Origin: Bifidobacterium moraviense
GTDB lineage: Bacteria; Actinomycetota; Actinomycetes; Actinomycetales; Bifidobacteriaceae
Length of the DNA stretch: 64,000 nucleotides
Direction of reading: 5' to 3'
Assembly: GCF_012932365.1 (NCBI RefSeq)
Contig: NZ_JAAIIH010000007.1
Coordinates: 37,402 to 101,401, forward strand
Positions 50,134 to 59,795 of the stretch are shown piece after piece. The notes below the pieces were generated by a model that saw only the letters and a list, made by a program, of their open reading frames with translations, was not told where the DNA came from and ran no database searches. Every line of letters starts with the position of its first letter. Position 1 is the first letter of the stretch. A program made the position numbers and the translations under genes.

Positions 50134-50232
50134 GAGAACCTCTGTTCCTCCGGTGCGTCGGGGCGCGACGCCGCCGGATCGTGTGATCGTGTCGGATGGG
50201 ATGCCGTGTGACGATGCGCTCAGCAGTGAGAC

Positions 50233-50257
50233 ATCAGACATCAGATAACATACATCT
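50233..50257 (-). promoter_or_regulatory. NanR-type operator upstream of nanH-nanR
   Basis: ATCAGACATCAGAT (50233-50246) is a degenerate form of the 14-bp operator. An overlapping palindrome, GATAACATACATCTTATC (50243-50260), lies beside it. It is 100 bp before the nanH start. On the minus strand TATGTT and TTATCT are candidate -10 boxes, but I could not settle a promoter. Confidence 0.6.
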
Positions 50258-50334
50258 TATCACACCGACGGTCGCGACCGGCCCGGGCGATGGCGTTCCG
50301 TTCGCGCCGGCGTTTCCTCCCATGTGCCGATCCC

Positions 50335-50745
50335 CGCGCCGTCCGTACATCGCAACGTTGTGATGGGAAGCCATTTTTGGGGGTCTGTGAGCAGCGCTTC
50401 GTCGGTCGATGGCCGCAACGTTGCGACGAACGGCCATTGTAGGGGCCGGCGGACAGTGTCTCGATGGTCGATCGTCGCAACGTTGCGATGGGGAGTCGTT
50501 GTGACGGGGTGCATGCGTTGCCGTGTTGGCCAGTGATCGCAACGTTGTGACGATTGGCCGTCTTGGGAATCTACGGATGGTACTTCGGTGGCTGATCGTC
50601 GCAATGTTGCGATGAATGGCCATTTCAGGGATCGGCGGATAACCCTTGGATGGTCACTTGTCGCAACGTTGTGATGGATGGCCATTTTGGGGGATGCTAG
50701 GCGGTGCCTCGACGGTCGGTCGTCGCAACGTTGCGATGAACGGCC
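50335..50745. repeat. 62-bp palindromic repeat array D (7 units)
   Basis: Centres CAAYGTTG start at 50353, 50416, 50478, 50540, 50602, 50664 and 50726; the first step is 63 and the rest 62. Cores such as GGTCGGTCGTCGCAACGTTG and CAACGTTGCGATGAACGGCC match the other arrays. The filler is again private, e.g. CCATTTTGGGGGATGCTAGG. It lies in the divergent gap between nanH and the zinc-ribbon gene. Confidence 0.95.
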
Positions 50746-50857
50746 ATGTTAGGAGGTGGCGACGTCTGCGGCGGCACGTTTCGGGCGACTCTCGTGCGGC
50801 GATACGTGCGGAGACTACGATGGACGGCGAGAGATGACGCCCGAGGAAAGGGATCCG

Positions 50858-53320
50858 ATGTTCTGTACGCAATGCGGTACCAAGAACGAGCCCGGCACGC
50901 GGTTCTGCATGAACTGCGGCCATCCGTTCGACGTGGAGGAGCCGGCCGCGACCGCCGGTCCCGCCGCGCCTGTCGCGCCTGCGGCTCCTGCGCCGGTGCC
51001 GACGCCCGAGGCCGCGCCGCAACCCGCGCAGCCTGCGCAGCCGCCGCAGCCTGTTCCTGCCCCGGCTCAGCCCGCGCCCGTGCAGCCCGCTCCCGCCCCG
51101 GCTCAGCCTCAGCCGGCGGCTCCTGCGCCCGCCCAGCCGGCTCCGGTCCATCCCCAGCCCGCACCGTCCGCGCCGCAGCCGGTGCAGCCCGCGGCGTCGC
51201 CCGAGCAGGCCGCGCCCGCAGAGCCTGCCAAGCCCGCCAAGCCGCGCAAGCGCCACGGCAAGCTGATCGCCGCCATCCTCGCCGTCGTGCTGGTGATCGC
51301 CGCGGGCGGCGCCGGCGCGTACCTCACGTGGCGGCAGGGCCTGTGGGGCGGCGTGGTGCTGCCGCAGGCGTCGGACGTCAAGGTGGAGGCCGGCCAGCAG
51401 CTCACCGCGGACATCGTCGTCGACCAGCTCAAGGCCAAGGGCGTGACCGCGCAGAAGAAGACCATGTTCTCCGGACAGCCCAAGGGCGCGTTCGTCGGCT
51501 ACGACGGCCTGAAGCCCGGCGACCGCGTAAGCAAGGGCCAGACCGTCACCGTGCAGGAGTCCGCCGGCCCCGGCGTGCCCGACGACGTGATCGGCAAGCA
51601 GGCCGCGGACGTGAAGTCCACCATCGACGGCATGAACGTGCCGGTGAAGTACAAGCAGATCATCGTCAACGACACCTCGAAGACCCCCGAGGGCTCCGTG
51701 GTCGTCACGTACCCGGCCGCCGGACAGCCCGTGTCCGACAAGGATAAGGACAAGGGCATCGCCGTGGGCGTGGCCGTGAAGGGCGACGGCGTCGGCTGGG
51801 ACATCATCGGCCAGGACAAGGACTCGGCCAAGTCCGATCTGGAATCCAAGGGCTACGACGTGACCGTCGTGCCGCGTCTGGCGTCCAAGGACAGCATCGG
51901 CAAGGTGACCGGTTCCAAGCCGGAACCCGGTTCCACGATCGACGGCATGTCCGTCACCCTGTACTACGGCGTGGACGCGAAGGGCGTGCAGGACGCCTAC
52001 TCGTACGATTCCCCCGAGGTCGGACACAAGATGCTCATCGGCAACTCGGACCTCGCCGCCGGCACGTGGTGCACGAACGCCGGCGACTGCATCACCCTAG
52101 ACGGCGACGGCGAGACCTACGACGGCCTCGGCTACATGGGCGGCATCACCTACGATCAGGGACGCGACGGCACGAAGTACAGCTACGGCACGATGACCTC
52201 GTGCCCGGCCGGCATGTCCGACCCCTACTGCGAGAACGACGCCTTCCTGCTCAAGCAGAACGTGGGCGCCTTCGAGCTGATGCCGTCCGAGAGCGTGTAC
52301 AACTTCTCCTGCAACGGCACCATGCAGGACTCCGGCACCTGCTCCGGCACCGCCGAATACCGCATGCAGGACTTCTTCCTCGTGGTGCCCACCGGCACGG
52401 ACATCGGCGCGCTGGAGTCGAAGGGCTACTTCGACCAGTCCGCGCTGGACGCGGCCAAGGGCCAGAAGGCCGTGGACTCGGACCGCCCGTACCTGCTGTA
52501 CCGCGATCCGAAGCTCTACGACACCACCACGGCGCCGTACACCGACGCCTCGTCGCCGAACCCGTTCATCCCGGCGAACATGACCACGAACACCGCCAAC
52601 ACGATGGTGGGCATGAAGCCCGCCCCGTCGGACGAGACCGCCTACTACCTCGTGGGCGCCGAGCCCGACTGGGACAAGCTGCCCGACGCGACCGTGGGCG
52701 GCGCCTCCGCCTCGCCGAGCGCCTCCGCGTCCGGTTCGACGTCGGCTTCGCCGAGCGCGTCCGCCTCGCCCTCGACCAGCAAGGCCATGAGCTTCTCCGA
52801 CGTGAGCTCCGCCGCCAAGTCCGGCGACTTCTCCGGCATCGCCGGCAAGTACTGCATGAAGGACGGCTCGGTGTGCATCACCATCGACAAGTCCGGCAAC
52901 GCCACGTCCTCCGGCAGCCAGGGCTACGCCTACATGAGCCCGGACAACCCCACGTCCGTGAAGCTGCACGTGCCCGGCAACCAGAGCGGCGACTCGTGGT
53001 TCCCGCCGGACTCCGACACGGGCCTCGAGCTCGCCGGCCCGCTCACCGACTACCGCTGCGGCGGCAACAAGGGCGTCGACGCCTGCTACAACGGCAGCAC
53101 GTTCTACTCCGAGGCGGAGATCAACAAGCCGTTCCACGCCATCTACGTGCGCGCCGGGGCGGACATGGACAAGGTGGGGGAGATCGGCGGATCGTCGTTC
53201 AGTGATCCCTCGGCGTCCGGCCAGAGCAAGCCGGACACCTCCAAGCCGTTCCTCAAGATCGTCGACTACCACATGAACGTGCCTCCGCTGGACAGCAACG
53301 TGCTCTACCTGCAGCAGTAG
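50858..53320 (+). CDS. Zinc-ribbon membrane protein with PASTA-like extracellular repeats
   Basis: An 820-residue protein of unknown function. It starts with a zinc ribbon (MFCTQCGTKNEPGTRFCMNC), then ~100 residues of Pro/Ala/Gln repeats, a basic stretch (KPRKRHGK) and one membrane helix (LIAAILAVVLVIAAGGAGAY). Outside are two or three PASTA-like domains (e.g. VIGKQAADVKSTIDGMNVPV, DSAKSDLESKGYDVTVVPRL). Two related cysteine-containing domains (GTWCTNAGDCITLDGDGETY and GKYCMKDGSVCITIDKSGNA) are joined by a Ser/Ala linker. The start at 50858 is fixed by GAGGAAAGGG. A wall-sensing or wall-binding role is plausible from PASTA; nothing more can be said. Confidence 0.8.
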   Translation: MFCTQCGTKNEPGTRFCMNCGHPFDVEEPAATAGPAAPVAPAAPAPVPTPEAAPQPAQPAQPPQPVPAPAQPAPVQPAPAPAQPQPAAPAPAQPAPVHPQPAPSAPQPVQPAASPEQAAPAEPAKPAKPRKRHGKLIAAILAVVLVIAAGGAGAYLTWRQGLWGGVVLPQASDVKVEAGQQLTADIVVDQLKAKGVTAQKKTMFSGQPKGAFVGYDGLKPGDRVSKGQTVTVQESAGPGVPDDVIGKQAADVKSTIDGMNVPVKYKQIIVNDTSKTPEGSVVVTYPAAGQPVSDKDKDKGIAVGVAVKGDGVGWDIIGQDKDSAKSDLESKGYDVTVVPRLASKDSIGKVTGSKPEPGSTIDGMSVTLYYGVDAKGVQDAYSYDSPEVGHKMLIGNSDLAAGTWCTNAGDCITLDGDGETYDGLGYMGGITYDQGRDGTKYSYGTMTSCPAGMSDPYCENDAFLLKQNVGAFELMPSESVYNFSCNGTMQDSGTCSGTAEYRMQDFFLVVPTGTDIGALESKGYFDQSALDAAKGQKAVDSDRPYLLYRDPKLYDTTTAPYTDASSPNPFIPANMTTNTANTMVGMKPAPSDETAYYLVGAEPDWDKLPDATVGGASASPSASASGSTSASPSASASPSTSKAMSFSDVSSAAKSGDFSGIAGKYCMKDGSVCITIDKSGNATSSGSQGYAYMSPDNPTSVKLHVPGNQSGDSWFPPDSDTGLELAGPLTDYRCGGNKGVDACYNGSTFYSEAEINKPFHAIYVRAGADMDKVGEIGGSSFSDPSASGQSKPDTSKPFLKIVDYHMNVPPLDSNVLYLQQ

Positions 53321-53338
53321 AGCCACGGACCTACTCCG

Positions 53339-53438
53339 CGACGCGGTCCGGGAATCCCCCGTCACGCACTCCCTGTTTTCTTTGGAACCAAGCTGATTTC
53401 AAGGGAGGCGCGACAAGGGACGCCCGGACCGCGTCGCA
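53339..53438. repeat. 15-bp inverted repeats 70 bp apart in a convergent gap
   Basis: GCGACGCGGTCCGGG (53339-53353) and CCCGGACCGCGTCGC (53424-53438) are perfectly complementary. The 70 bp between them contain a smaller TCCCT...AGGGA pair and a T-rich CTGTTTTCTTTGG. It could be a bidirectional terminator or a small mobile relic. Confidence 0.65.
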
Positions 53439-53468
53439 TTGGGGGCGTAGATGCCGTCGCCGGCGGCG

Positions 53469-54914
53469 TCAGCGTCGGCGACGGAACGCCCGTGCGAAGG
53501 CCCCGGCGGCACGCGCGAACGCCGCGGCGAGCGCCGTGCCCGTCAGCGCCGTCGCGACGAACACGCGCGGCCGGCGCAGCTGCGTGCGCAGCCCCGGCAG
53601 GTCGGTGGCCAGATGGTCGCCCATGAACACGCGCAGCTCGTTGCCGGAGAACCGCCCCACCAGCGCGCCGTAGGTGAGCATGCGCGTCACGTAGGCGGAC
53701 GGGTCGGACTCGTGGAACTCGAACAGGCGCACGCCGCGCATGCGCGAGGCCGGCCCGTACGACGCGAACCCGCACGTGGGCGCGTACCCCAGATCGATCC
53801 CGTCCACGCGCCCCACGAACGCGTTCTTGTGGTCGTGCCCGCAGAACAGCGCGAAGTAGCCGCCGGCCTCGCGCAGCGTCTCCACCTCGCCGCAGTTGAC
53901 GTCCGGGCAGCCGATCGACTCGCCCAGCACCGAGCCCGGGCGACACGCCTCGCGGTCCAGCACGTAGCAGCGTCCGGCGAACGCGCGCACGCCCTCCACC
54001 GCGTTGGGCGTGTACGCCGGCACCTCCTTCAGGCACCGGTAGAACTCCTGCGGCGGGATGTGCTGGAAGACGATCGACGGCACCGGGCGGCCGTCGCCGT
54101 TGCGCGCGCCGAGCGTGCGCTGCACGTCCGCCAGCCACGCCAGCGCTTCGGGCGACGGGGTGCCGTAGCCGTCGGAGTCGGCCAGGTCGAGCGCGCGGGA
54201 GTGCCGTGAATACAGGGCGCGGGAGTGCGCGAGCGCGGAGACCGCGTCCGTTCCCGATGTCCCGGCCGTTTCCGCGGCCCCCGCGGCGTCCGGATCGTCG
54301 GCGTAGTCGCCGGAGTTCACCATCATCACGCTCATCGCCACGCGCCCCGATCCGTCCGAGGCCTCGATCGGCAGCGCGAAGGTGCCGGGCTCGACCGCGT
54401 CCGCGCCGCCGGACGCGGGGTTGAGGCATCCGGGGAACTCGCGGTACATGGCGTCCTGCTCGCCGGCCAGGACGCCGCACTGGAAGTCGTGGTTGCCGTA
54501 GGTGGCGGCGAAGGGCACCCCGGCGCGCGTCACCGGCCCCAGGAATCCCGCCATGCACGAGCGCACCTTGGCGCGCGCGTCGTCCAGCGGAGCGGCGTCG
54601 GCGTCCGCGTCGGCCTCCTCACCGCCGTCGTCCGCGCCGCCGAACCGTCCGCGCCACCACGCCTCGAACCGCGTCACCACGCGCACCCGGTCGCCCCGCC
54701 GCTCGCCCCGGCGGCGCAGGAACGTGCGCATCCACGCCGGGTCGTAGCCGCGGATCTGGTCGCCGGTGAACACCACCAGATCCGGGTCCGCCTCGCGGAT
54801 CGCCGCCTCGAGGAGACGGACCGTGTCCGGGTCCACCTCGGGACCGTCCTGCACGTCCGCCATCTGCAGCACGCGGAACGTGCCGTCGTGTCTGAAACGC
54901 AAAGTCGTCGCCAT
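53469..54914 (-). CDS. Metallophosphoesterase
   Basis: A 481-residue calcineurin-like phosphoesterase. The metal motifs are spread as usual: MADVQDGPEVD (D-x-H variant with Asp and Gln), LVVFTGDQIRG (GDxx), AATYGNHDFQCG (GNHD), VFQHIPPQEFY and FCGHDHKNAFVG (GHDH). The first motif lacks the typical histidine. An acidic insertion (DDGGEEADADADAA) and an alanine/arginine-rich C-terminus with a hydrophobic stretch follow. ATG 54914 is preceded by CAGTGGAG, and TACAGT just upstream may be a -10. Substrate unknown. Confidence 0.82.
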   Translation of the reverse strand: MATTLRFRHDGTFRVLQMADVQDGPEVDPDTVRLLEAAIREADPDLVVFTGDQIRGYDPAWMRTFLRRRGERRGDRVRVVTRFEAWWRGRFGGADDGGEEADADADAAPLDDARAKVRSCMAGFLGPVTRAGVPFAATYGNHDFQCGVLAGEQDAMYREFPGCLNPASGGADAVEPGTFALPIEASDGSGRVAMSVMMVNSGDYADDPDAAGAAETAGTSGTDAVSALAHSRALYSRHSRALDLADSDGYGTPSPEALAWLADVQRTLGARNGDGRPVPSIVFQHIPPQEFYRCLKEVPAYTPNAVEGVRAFAGRCYVLDREACRPGSVLGESIGCPDVNCGEVETLREAGGYFALFCGHDHKNAFVGRVDGIDLGYAPTCGFASYGPASRMRGVRLFEFHESDPSAYVTRMLTYGALVGRFSGNELRVFMGDHLATDLPGLRTQLRRPRVFVATALTGTALAAAFARAAGAFARAFRRRR

Positions 54915-55056
54915 GGCTCCACTGTATCCGACGCGGATTCCCGCGGATATCGCTATGTGGCACGGGCGCGGCGTTGGGATGCGCCCTCGGTACGATGGAA
55001 GACTGTTACGAGAATGTAACGCATGCATATGCCGATACCAAGCAAAGGAGGAAGAT

Positions 55057-56970
55057 ATGGGTCAGGATCAATCGTCCGTGTTTGATCTTGCGGCCGTCGC
55101 CGCAGCGTCCAATGGAGGGAACAACGACCCGCTGCTGCCGCCGGCGCGATTCATCGGCTCCCCGCAGAAGCCCAGCCGCATGCCGTACAACAAGTACGCG
55201 TCCTACAGCGAGCAGATCCCCTTCGACTACCCCGAGCGCACGTGGCCGGGCAAGCGGCTGCAGCGCGCGCCGCGCTGGTGCTCCGTCGATCTGCGCGACG
55301 GCAACCAGGCGCTCGTCAACCCCATGGACTCCGAGCGCAAGCTGCGCTTCTGGAACCTGCTCGTCTCCATGGGCTTCAAGGAGATCGAGGTGGGATTCCC
55401 GTCCGCCTCGGAGACCGACTTCGACTTCATCCGCATGCTCATCGAGCGTGAGCTCATCCCCGACGACGTGACCATCGTGGTGCTCACCCAGTGCCGCGAG
55501 CACCTCATCCACCGCACGTACGAGGCGCTGCGCGGCGCCAAGCGCGCGATCGTGCACTTCTACAACTCCGTGTCCGTGCTGCAGCGCGAGGTGGTGTTCC
55601 GCAAGAGCAAGGACGAGATCAAGCAGCTCGCCACCGACGCCGCCAAGCTGTGCAAGCGTCTCGAATCCGACGCCAAGGGCATCGACCTGTACTACGAGTA
55701 CTCGCCGGAGTCGTTCACCGGCACCGAGCCGGAGTACGCCGTGGAGGTGTGCAACGCGGTGATCGACGTGATCAAGCCCACGCCCGAGCGCCCGATGATC
55801 ATCAACCTGCCCGCCACGGTGGAGATGACCACGCCGAACGTGTTCGCCGACGAGGTGGAGTACGTCTCCACGCATCTGCAGGACCGCGACTCCGTGGTGC
55901 TCTCGCTCCACCCGCACAACGACGAGGGCATGGGCGTGGCCGCCACCGAGCTGGGCATCCTGGCCGGCGCCGACCGCATCGAGGGCTGCCTGCTCGGCAA
56001 CGGCGAGCGTACCGGCAACGTGGACCTCGTCACGCTGGGCCTGAACATGCTCACGCAGGGCATCGACCCGCAGATCGACTACTCCAACGTGCCGGAGATC
56101 CGCAGGACCGTGGAGTACTGCAACCAGATCAAGATCTCCGAGCGCCACCCGTACGCCGGCAACTTCGTGTTCACCGCGTTCTCCGGCTCGCATCAGGACG
56201 CCATCAAGAAGGGCCTCGAGGCCCGTCAGGTGGCCGCCGACCGCGCCGGCGCCGATCTGGACAACTTCGTGTGGCTGGTGCCGTACCTGCCGATCGATCC
56301 GAAGGACATCGGCCGCACCTACGAGGCGATCATCCGCGTCAACTCGCAGTCCGGCAAGGGCGGCATGGCGTACCTGCTCAAGACCAACCACAACCTCGAC
56401 CTGCCCAAGCGCCTGCAGATCGAGTTCGACAAGATCGTGCAGAAGTACGCGGACGAGACCAAGAAGGAAGTCAAGGACGAGGACATCTGGCGCCTCTTCA
56501 AGGACGAGTACCTGCCCGTGGAGGAGTCCGGCGTCACCGCCGCCGGCGCCGTGGTGGGCGACGTGCGCGACGAGAGCCTGGAGCAGTGGGGCCGCCTCAA
56601 GCTGCTCAAGGTGTCCGTGAGCTCCGGCGAGGACGGCTCCGACACCGTCATCAAGGTGCGGATGCTCGACCGCGGCGCCGACCCGGCCCGCGCCGGCGAG
56701 CCGCAGGTGCGCGAGCTGTCCGGCATCGGCAACGGCCCGATCGCCGCGTTCCTCAACGCGGTCTCCAACCTGGGCATCAACGCCTCGGTGATGGACTACG
56801 TGGAGCACACCATGTCCGTGGGCACGGACGCCATGGCCGCCTCCTACGTGGAGTGCCAGATCGGCGACGACCCGGAGACGCAGATCATCTGGGGCGTGGG
56901 CATCGACTCCTCGATCATCACGAGCTCGCTCAAGGCGATCATCTCCGCCATCAACCGGTCCGAGCGCTGA
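55057..56970 (+). CDS. leuA: 2-isopropylmalate synthase
   Basis: First committed enzyme of leucine synthesis: acetyl-CoA plus 2-oxoisovalerate. 637 residues. The catalytic TIM barrel contains WCSVDLRDGNQALVNPM, FYNSVSVLQREVVFRKSKDE, SLHPHNDEGMGVAATELGIL (metal-binding HxH-type region) and GNGERTGNVDLVTL. The C-terminal LeuA dimer/allosteric domain (~510-637, ending IDSSIITSSLKAIISAI) binds leucine. The extended N-terminus is typical of actinobacteria. The ATG at 55057 has AAAGGAGGAAG upstream. The leader is short (GTTACGAGAATGTAAC palindrome at 55005), with no T-box or leader peptide seen. Confidence 0.95.
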   Translation: MGQDQSSVFDLAAVAAASNGGNNDPLLPPARFIGSPQKPSRMPYNKYASYSEQIPFDYPERTWPGKRLQRAPRWCSVDLRDGNQALVNPMDSERKLRFWNLLVSMGFKEIEVGFPSASETDFDFIRMLIERELIPDDVTIVVLTQCREHLIHRTYEALRGAKRAIVHFYNSVSVLQREVVFRKSKDEIKQLATDAAKLCKRLESDAKGIDLYYEYSPESFTGTEPEYAVEVCNAVIDVIKPTPERPMIINLPATVEMTTPNVFADEVEYVSTHLQDRDSVVLSLHPHNDEGMGVAATELGILAGADRIEGCLLGNGERTGNVDLVTLGLNMLTQGIDPQIDYSNVPEIRRTVEYCNQIKISERHPYAGNFVFTAFSGSHQDAIKKGLEARQVAADRAGADLDNFVWLVPYLPIDPKDIGRTYEAIIRVNSQSGKGGMAYLLKTNHNLDLPKRLQIEFDKIVQKYADETKKEVKDEDIWRLFKDEYLPVEESGVTAAGAVVGDVRDESLEQWGRLKLLKVSVSSGEDGSDTVIKVRMLDRGADPARAGEPQVRELSGIGNGPIAAFLNAVSNLGINASVMDYVEHTMSVGTDAMAASYVECQIGDDPETQIIWGVGIDSSIITSSLKAIISAINRSER

Positions 56971-57024
56971 GCGTGAGGCGCCGGGCGGTGAGGCGCCGAG
57001 CGTAGCTAGTCCGGTGCGCATATG

Positions 57025-57054
57025 ACTGAGGCTCCCCTTCGGGGGAGCCTCAGT
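57025..57054 (+). terminator. Terminator of leuA
   Basis: ACTGAGGCTCCCC pairs perfectly with GGGGAGCCTCAGT around TTCG; followed by GCGTTTCG. It may also serve the converging PBP gene. Confidence 0.88.
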
Positions 57055-57128
57055 GCGTTTCGGGGCGTTCGTCGCCCTGCGATGACCGCCGCGCGGCAGC
57101 CGCGGTACTACTGCGCGGTGCTACTGCG

Positions 57129-59513
57129 CTACTGCGCGTCCGCCGCTGGCGCGGTCGCGTTGTCCCCGGTTGGCGCGTCGTTCGGCTTCGTCTCGGATCC
57201 CGAGCCCGAGCCGCTGCCGCCGGAGCCGCCGCCGTCGTTCGGCTTGGACGTCGACTCGCCGCCGCCAGTGCCGCCGCTGCCGGAACCGGAGCCCGACCCG
57301 GACCCCGAACCCGCTCCGGAGCCGCCGCCCGAGCCGGACGTGTGCCCGCCGTTCGCCGTGGGGGAGGCGGTGGGCGCCGGCGCGGACGTGGAGGCGTTCG
57401 CCGAAGGCTCGCCCGCGCCGTCCGTCGCCGTGCCGTCGCTCGCGCCGTCGGTGGGCGCGGGGGAGGCGGACGCGGAGGAGGACGCCTTTTTGCCGGTGCC
57501 CCACGTGCCGTCGGAGCCGCCCACGGTGCCGTTGTCCTTGGCGTCCGGGAACTTCTCGTCGGCCGCGCCCTTGAGCGCCTGGCTCATGTACTTCTTGACC
57601 AGCGTGACCGGGTATCCCATGCCGTACGCGTAGCCGTTGATGCGCGGCAGCGTCTGCGCGGAGCCGTCGCTGCCCGGATTCCACAGCGCCACGGTGGTCA
57701 CCATGGACGGCGTGAACGCGATGAAGCTCACGGCCTTGTTGTCGTTGGCCGTGCCGGACTTGCCGGCCATGGTCTTGCCGATCGAGCTCAGCGTCTTGCC
57801 GGTGCCGGACTCCACCACGCCGGTGAGCGCCTTGTCCAGCAGCGCCACGTCGTTCGCGTCGAACACCTGCTGCGTGGAGGTGGGCGCCTTGTACAGGTCC
57901 GCGCCGTCGGTGTCGATCACCTGCGCCACCATGTGCAGCGTCGGCTTCGCGCCGCCGTTCGCGAACGTGGCGTACGCCTGCGTCATGTCCTTCACGCTCA
58001 GGCCGTCGTTGCCGAGCACGGTGTACGCCGCGCCCGAGCCGTCGGTGGTGATGGTGCCGCTCACGCCCGCCGTCTTGGCCGTGGCCGCGATCTCCGAGGC
58101 ACCGAAGTTCTGCCCCAGATGCGACGCCAGATCCATGTACACGGTGTTCACCGAGTTGGCCGTGGCCTGGTACAGGTCGATGTAGCCGTAGCTCACGTTG
58201 CCGGAGTTGCTCATCGAGGCGCCCAGGCCGGTGAACTCGCGCGGCGAGTTGCCGTTGAACACCGTGTCCAGGCTCGTGCCCTGCTGGATGGCGGTGAGCA
58301 GCGCGAACGGCTTCATCGTGGAGCCCACCTCGTACGTGGCCTGCGTGGCGTTGTTGAGCTGGTGCGTCAGGTAGTCCTCGCCCGCGTAGATCGCGATGAT
58401 CGAGCCGTCCTTCGGGTTCGCGCTCATCGCGCCGGCCTGCACGCCGTCGGGCATCGAGTTGGCCGTGGGGCTGGCGGACTGGTACAGCAGATCCTGCTTG
58501 TCCTTCTGGATGGTGGTGACGATCCTGTACCCGCCGGTGTCCAGATCGTCCTCGGTGAACGCGCCGGAGGACGTGAGCTCGTCGCGCACCATGCGCAGCA
58601 GGTAGCCGTTCGTGCCGGCGTACACGTTCTCCTGGTTGTATTCGACGGTCGTGGGCATGGCGGCGGACGCCTTCTGGTCGGCGGTGATGTAGCCGTCCTC
58701 GCTCATGATCTCGATGACGCGCTCGAAGCGCTGCGTGGCGCGGTCGGGGTTCTTGGCGGGGTCCCACGTGCTGGGGGCGGGGATGATGCCGGCGAGCATG
58801 GCCGCCTCGGACAGCGTCAGGTCCTTGGCGTCCTTGTTGAAGTACGCCTTGGCCGCCGCCTGGATGCCGTACGCGCCGCGGCCCAGGTAGATCGTGTTCA
58901 TGTAGTTGCACAGCACGGTGTCCTTGCTTTCCGTCTGCGCGATCTTCGTGGCCATGATCGCCTCGCGCAGCTTGCCGAGGTACGTGGTGGTCTCGCCCAT
59001 GTAATAGCGCTCGGCGTACTGCTGCGTGATGGTCGATCCGCCCTGGCGTGTGCCCTTGGTCACGTTGTTCACCAGCGCGCGCGCGATGCCCTTGAGGTCG
59101 ATGCCGCGGTCGGTGTAGAACGTGCGGTTCTCGGAGGCGACGATGGCCTTGCCCACATAGTCGGGCAGCACCGCGCAGTCGATGATCTCGCGGTTCTGCG
59201 AGGCGTACGATCCGATCTCGGTGGTGCCGTCCGCGTAGTAGACGCGCGTCTTCTGCGCCATGGCGAACTTCTCCGGCTCGGGGATCTCGGTGCTCACGTA
59301 CAGGTAGGCGAACGCGCCGATGCCGGCGACGAGCACCGCTGCCATGAAGCCGAGCACGCACTTGAGCACCGTGTGGCGCCTGCGTCCGGCGCCCTTGCGG
59401 GGCGGCCTGCGATGCGCCGCGGCGCCGTGCCGCCCGCCGCGGTTGCGCGTGCCGGAGGTCCTGCGGCGCGTCGCGGCATTGGAGGAACGGGAGGTGTAGC
59501 TCTTCGTGGTCAT
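57129..59513 (-). CDS. Class A penicillin-binding protein (bifunctional transglycosylase/transpeptidase)
   Basis: Polymerises and cross-links peptidoglycan at the membrane. About 794 residues: an arginine-rich cytoplasmic start, one helix (VLGFMAAVLVAGIGAFAYLY), and the GT51 domain (VASENRTFYTDRG, GGSTITQQYAERYYMG). The transpeptidase has SxxK in EVGSTMKPFALL, SxN in TANSVNTVYMD and KTG-type KSGTANDNK. The last ~150 residues are a low-complexity Gly/Ser/Ala/Pro tail (e.g. GSGSGSGSGSGGTGGG) probably crossing the wall. ATG 59513 is chosen; ATG 59519 is possible. It converges with leuA. Confidence 0.93.
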   Translation of the reverse strand: MTTKSYTSRSSNAATRRRTSGTRNRGGRHGAAAHRRPPRKGAGRRRHTVLKCVLGFMAAVLVAGIGAFAYLYVSTEIPEPEKFAMAQKTRVYYADGTTEIGSYASQNREIIDCAVLPDYVGKAIVASENRTFYTDRGIDLKGIARALVNNVTKGTRQGGSTITQQYAERYYMGETTTYLGKLREAIMATKIAQTESKDTVLCNYMNTIYLGRGAYGIQAAAKAYFNKDAKDLTLSEAAMLAGIIPAPSTWDPAKNPDRATQRFERVIEIMSEDGYITADQKASAAMPTTVEYNQENVYAGTNGYLLRMVRDELTSSGAFTEDDLDTGGYRIVTTIQKDKQDLLYQSASPTANSMPDGVQAGAMSANPKDGSIIAIYAGEDYLTHQLNNATQATYEVGSTMKPFALLTAIQQGTSLDTVFNGNSPREFTGLGASMSNSGNVSYGYIDLYQATANSVNTVYMDLASHLGQNFGASEIAATAKTAGVSGTITTDGSGAAYTVLGNDGLSVKDMTQAYATFANGGAKPTLHMVAQVIDTDGADLYKAPTSTQQVFDANDVALLDKALTGVVESGTGKTLSSIGKTMAGKSGTANDNKAVSFIAFTPSMVTTVALWNPGSDGSAQTLPRINGYAYGMGYPVTLVKKYMSQALKGAADEKFPDAKDNGTVGGSDGTWGTGKKASSSASASPAPTDGASDGTATDGAGEPSANASTSAPAPTASPTANGGHTSGSGGGSGAGSGSGSGSGSGSGGTGGGESTSKPNDGGGSGGSGSGSGSETKPNDAPTGDNATAPAADAQ

Positions 59514-59795
59514 GTGCATCCACGGTAGCGACGGGGGCTGAACAAAGCGGGCGCGTCGGGGCAAACGTCCATAGGTTCCGTACGATTCGCGCGGCCGCGG
59601 TGCGGCGTCCGGGCACGGAACGGATAATTGGACACCCTGTTGACCGATGTCGCAATCGGCCCCGTTTTCTCGGCATTTGCACGGGCGGCGCTCGCCCATC
59701 CGCAGGGAAAGACGGTAGACTGAGCCATCGGATTCACCGTTATATATGTCCGCGGGCGCGTGCCGGCGGGCGTATACCTACCAAGGAGTGTCTGT

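Noticed and set aside
47965..50211. 748-codon plus-strand open frame opposite nanH
   Set aside because: Antisense shadow of the sialidase, which has clear Asp-boxes on the minus strand.
55005..55056. T-box or leader-peptide attenuator before leuA
   Set aside because: Only a short palindrome (GTTACGAGAATGTAAC) fits in the space; there is no specifier stem, leucine-codon run or terminator.
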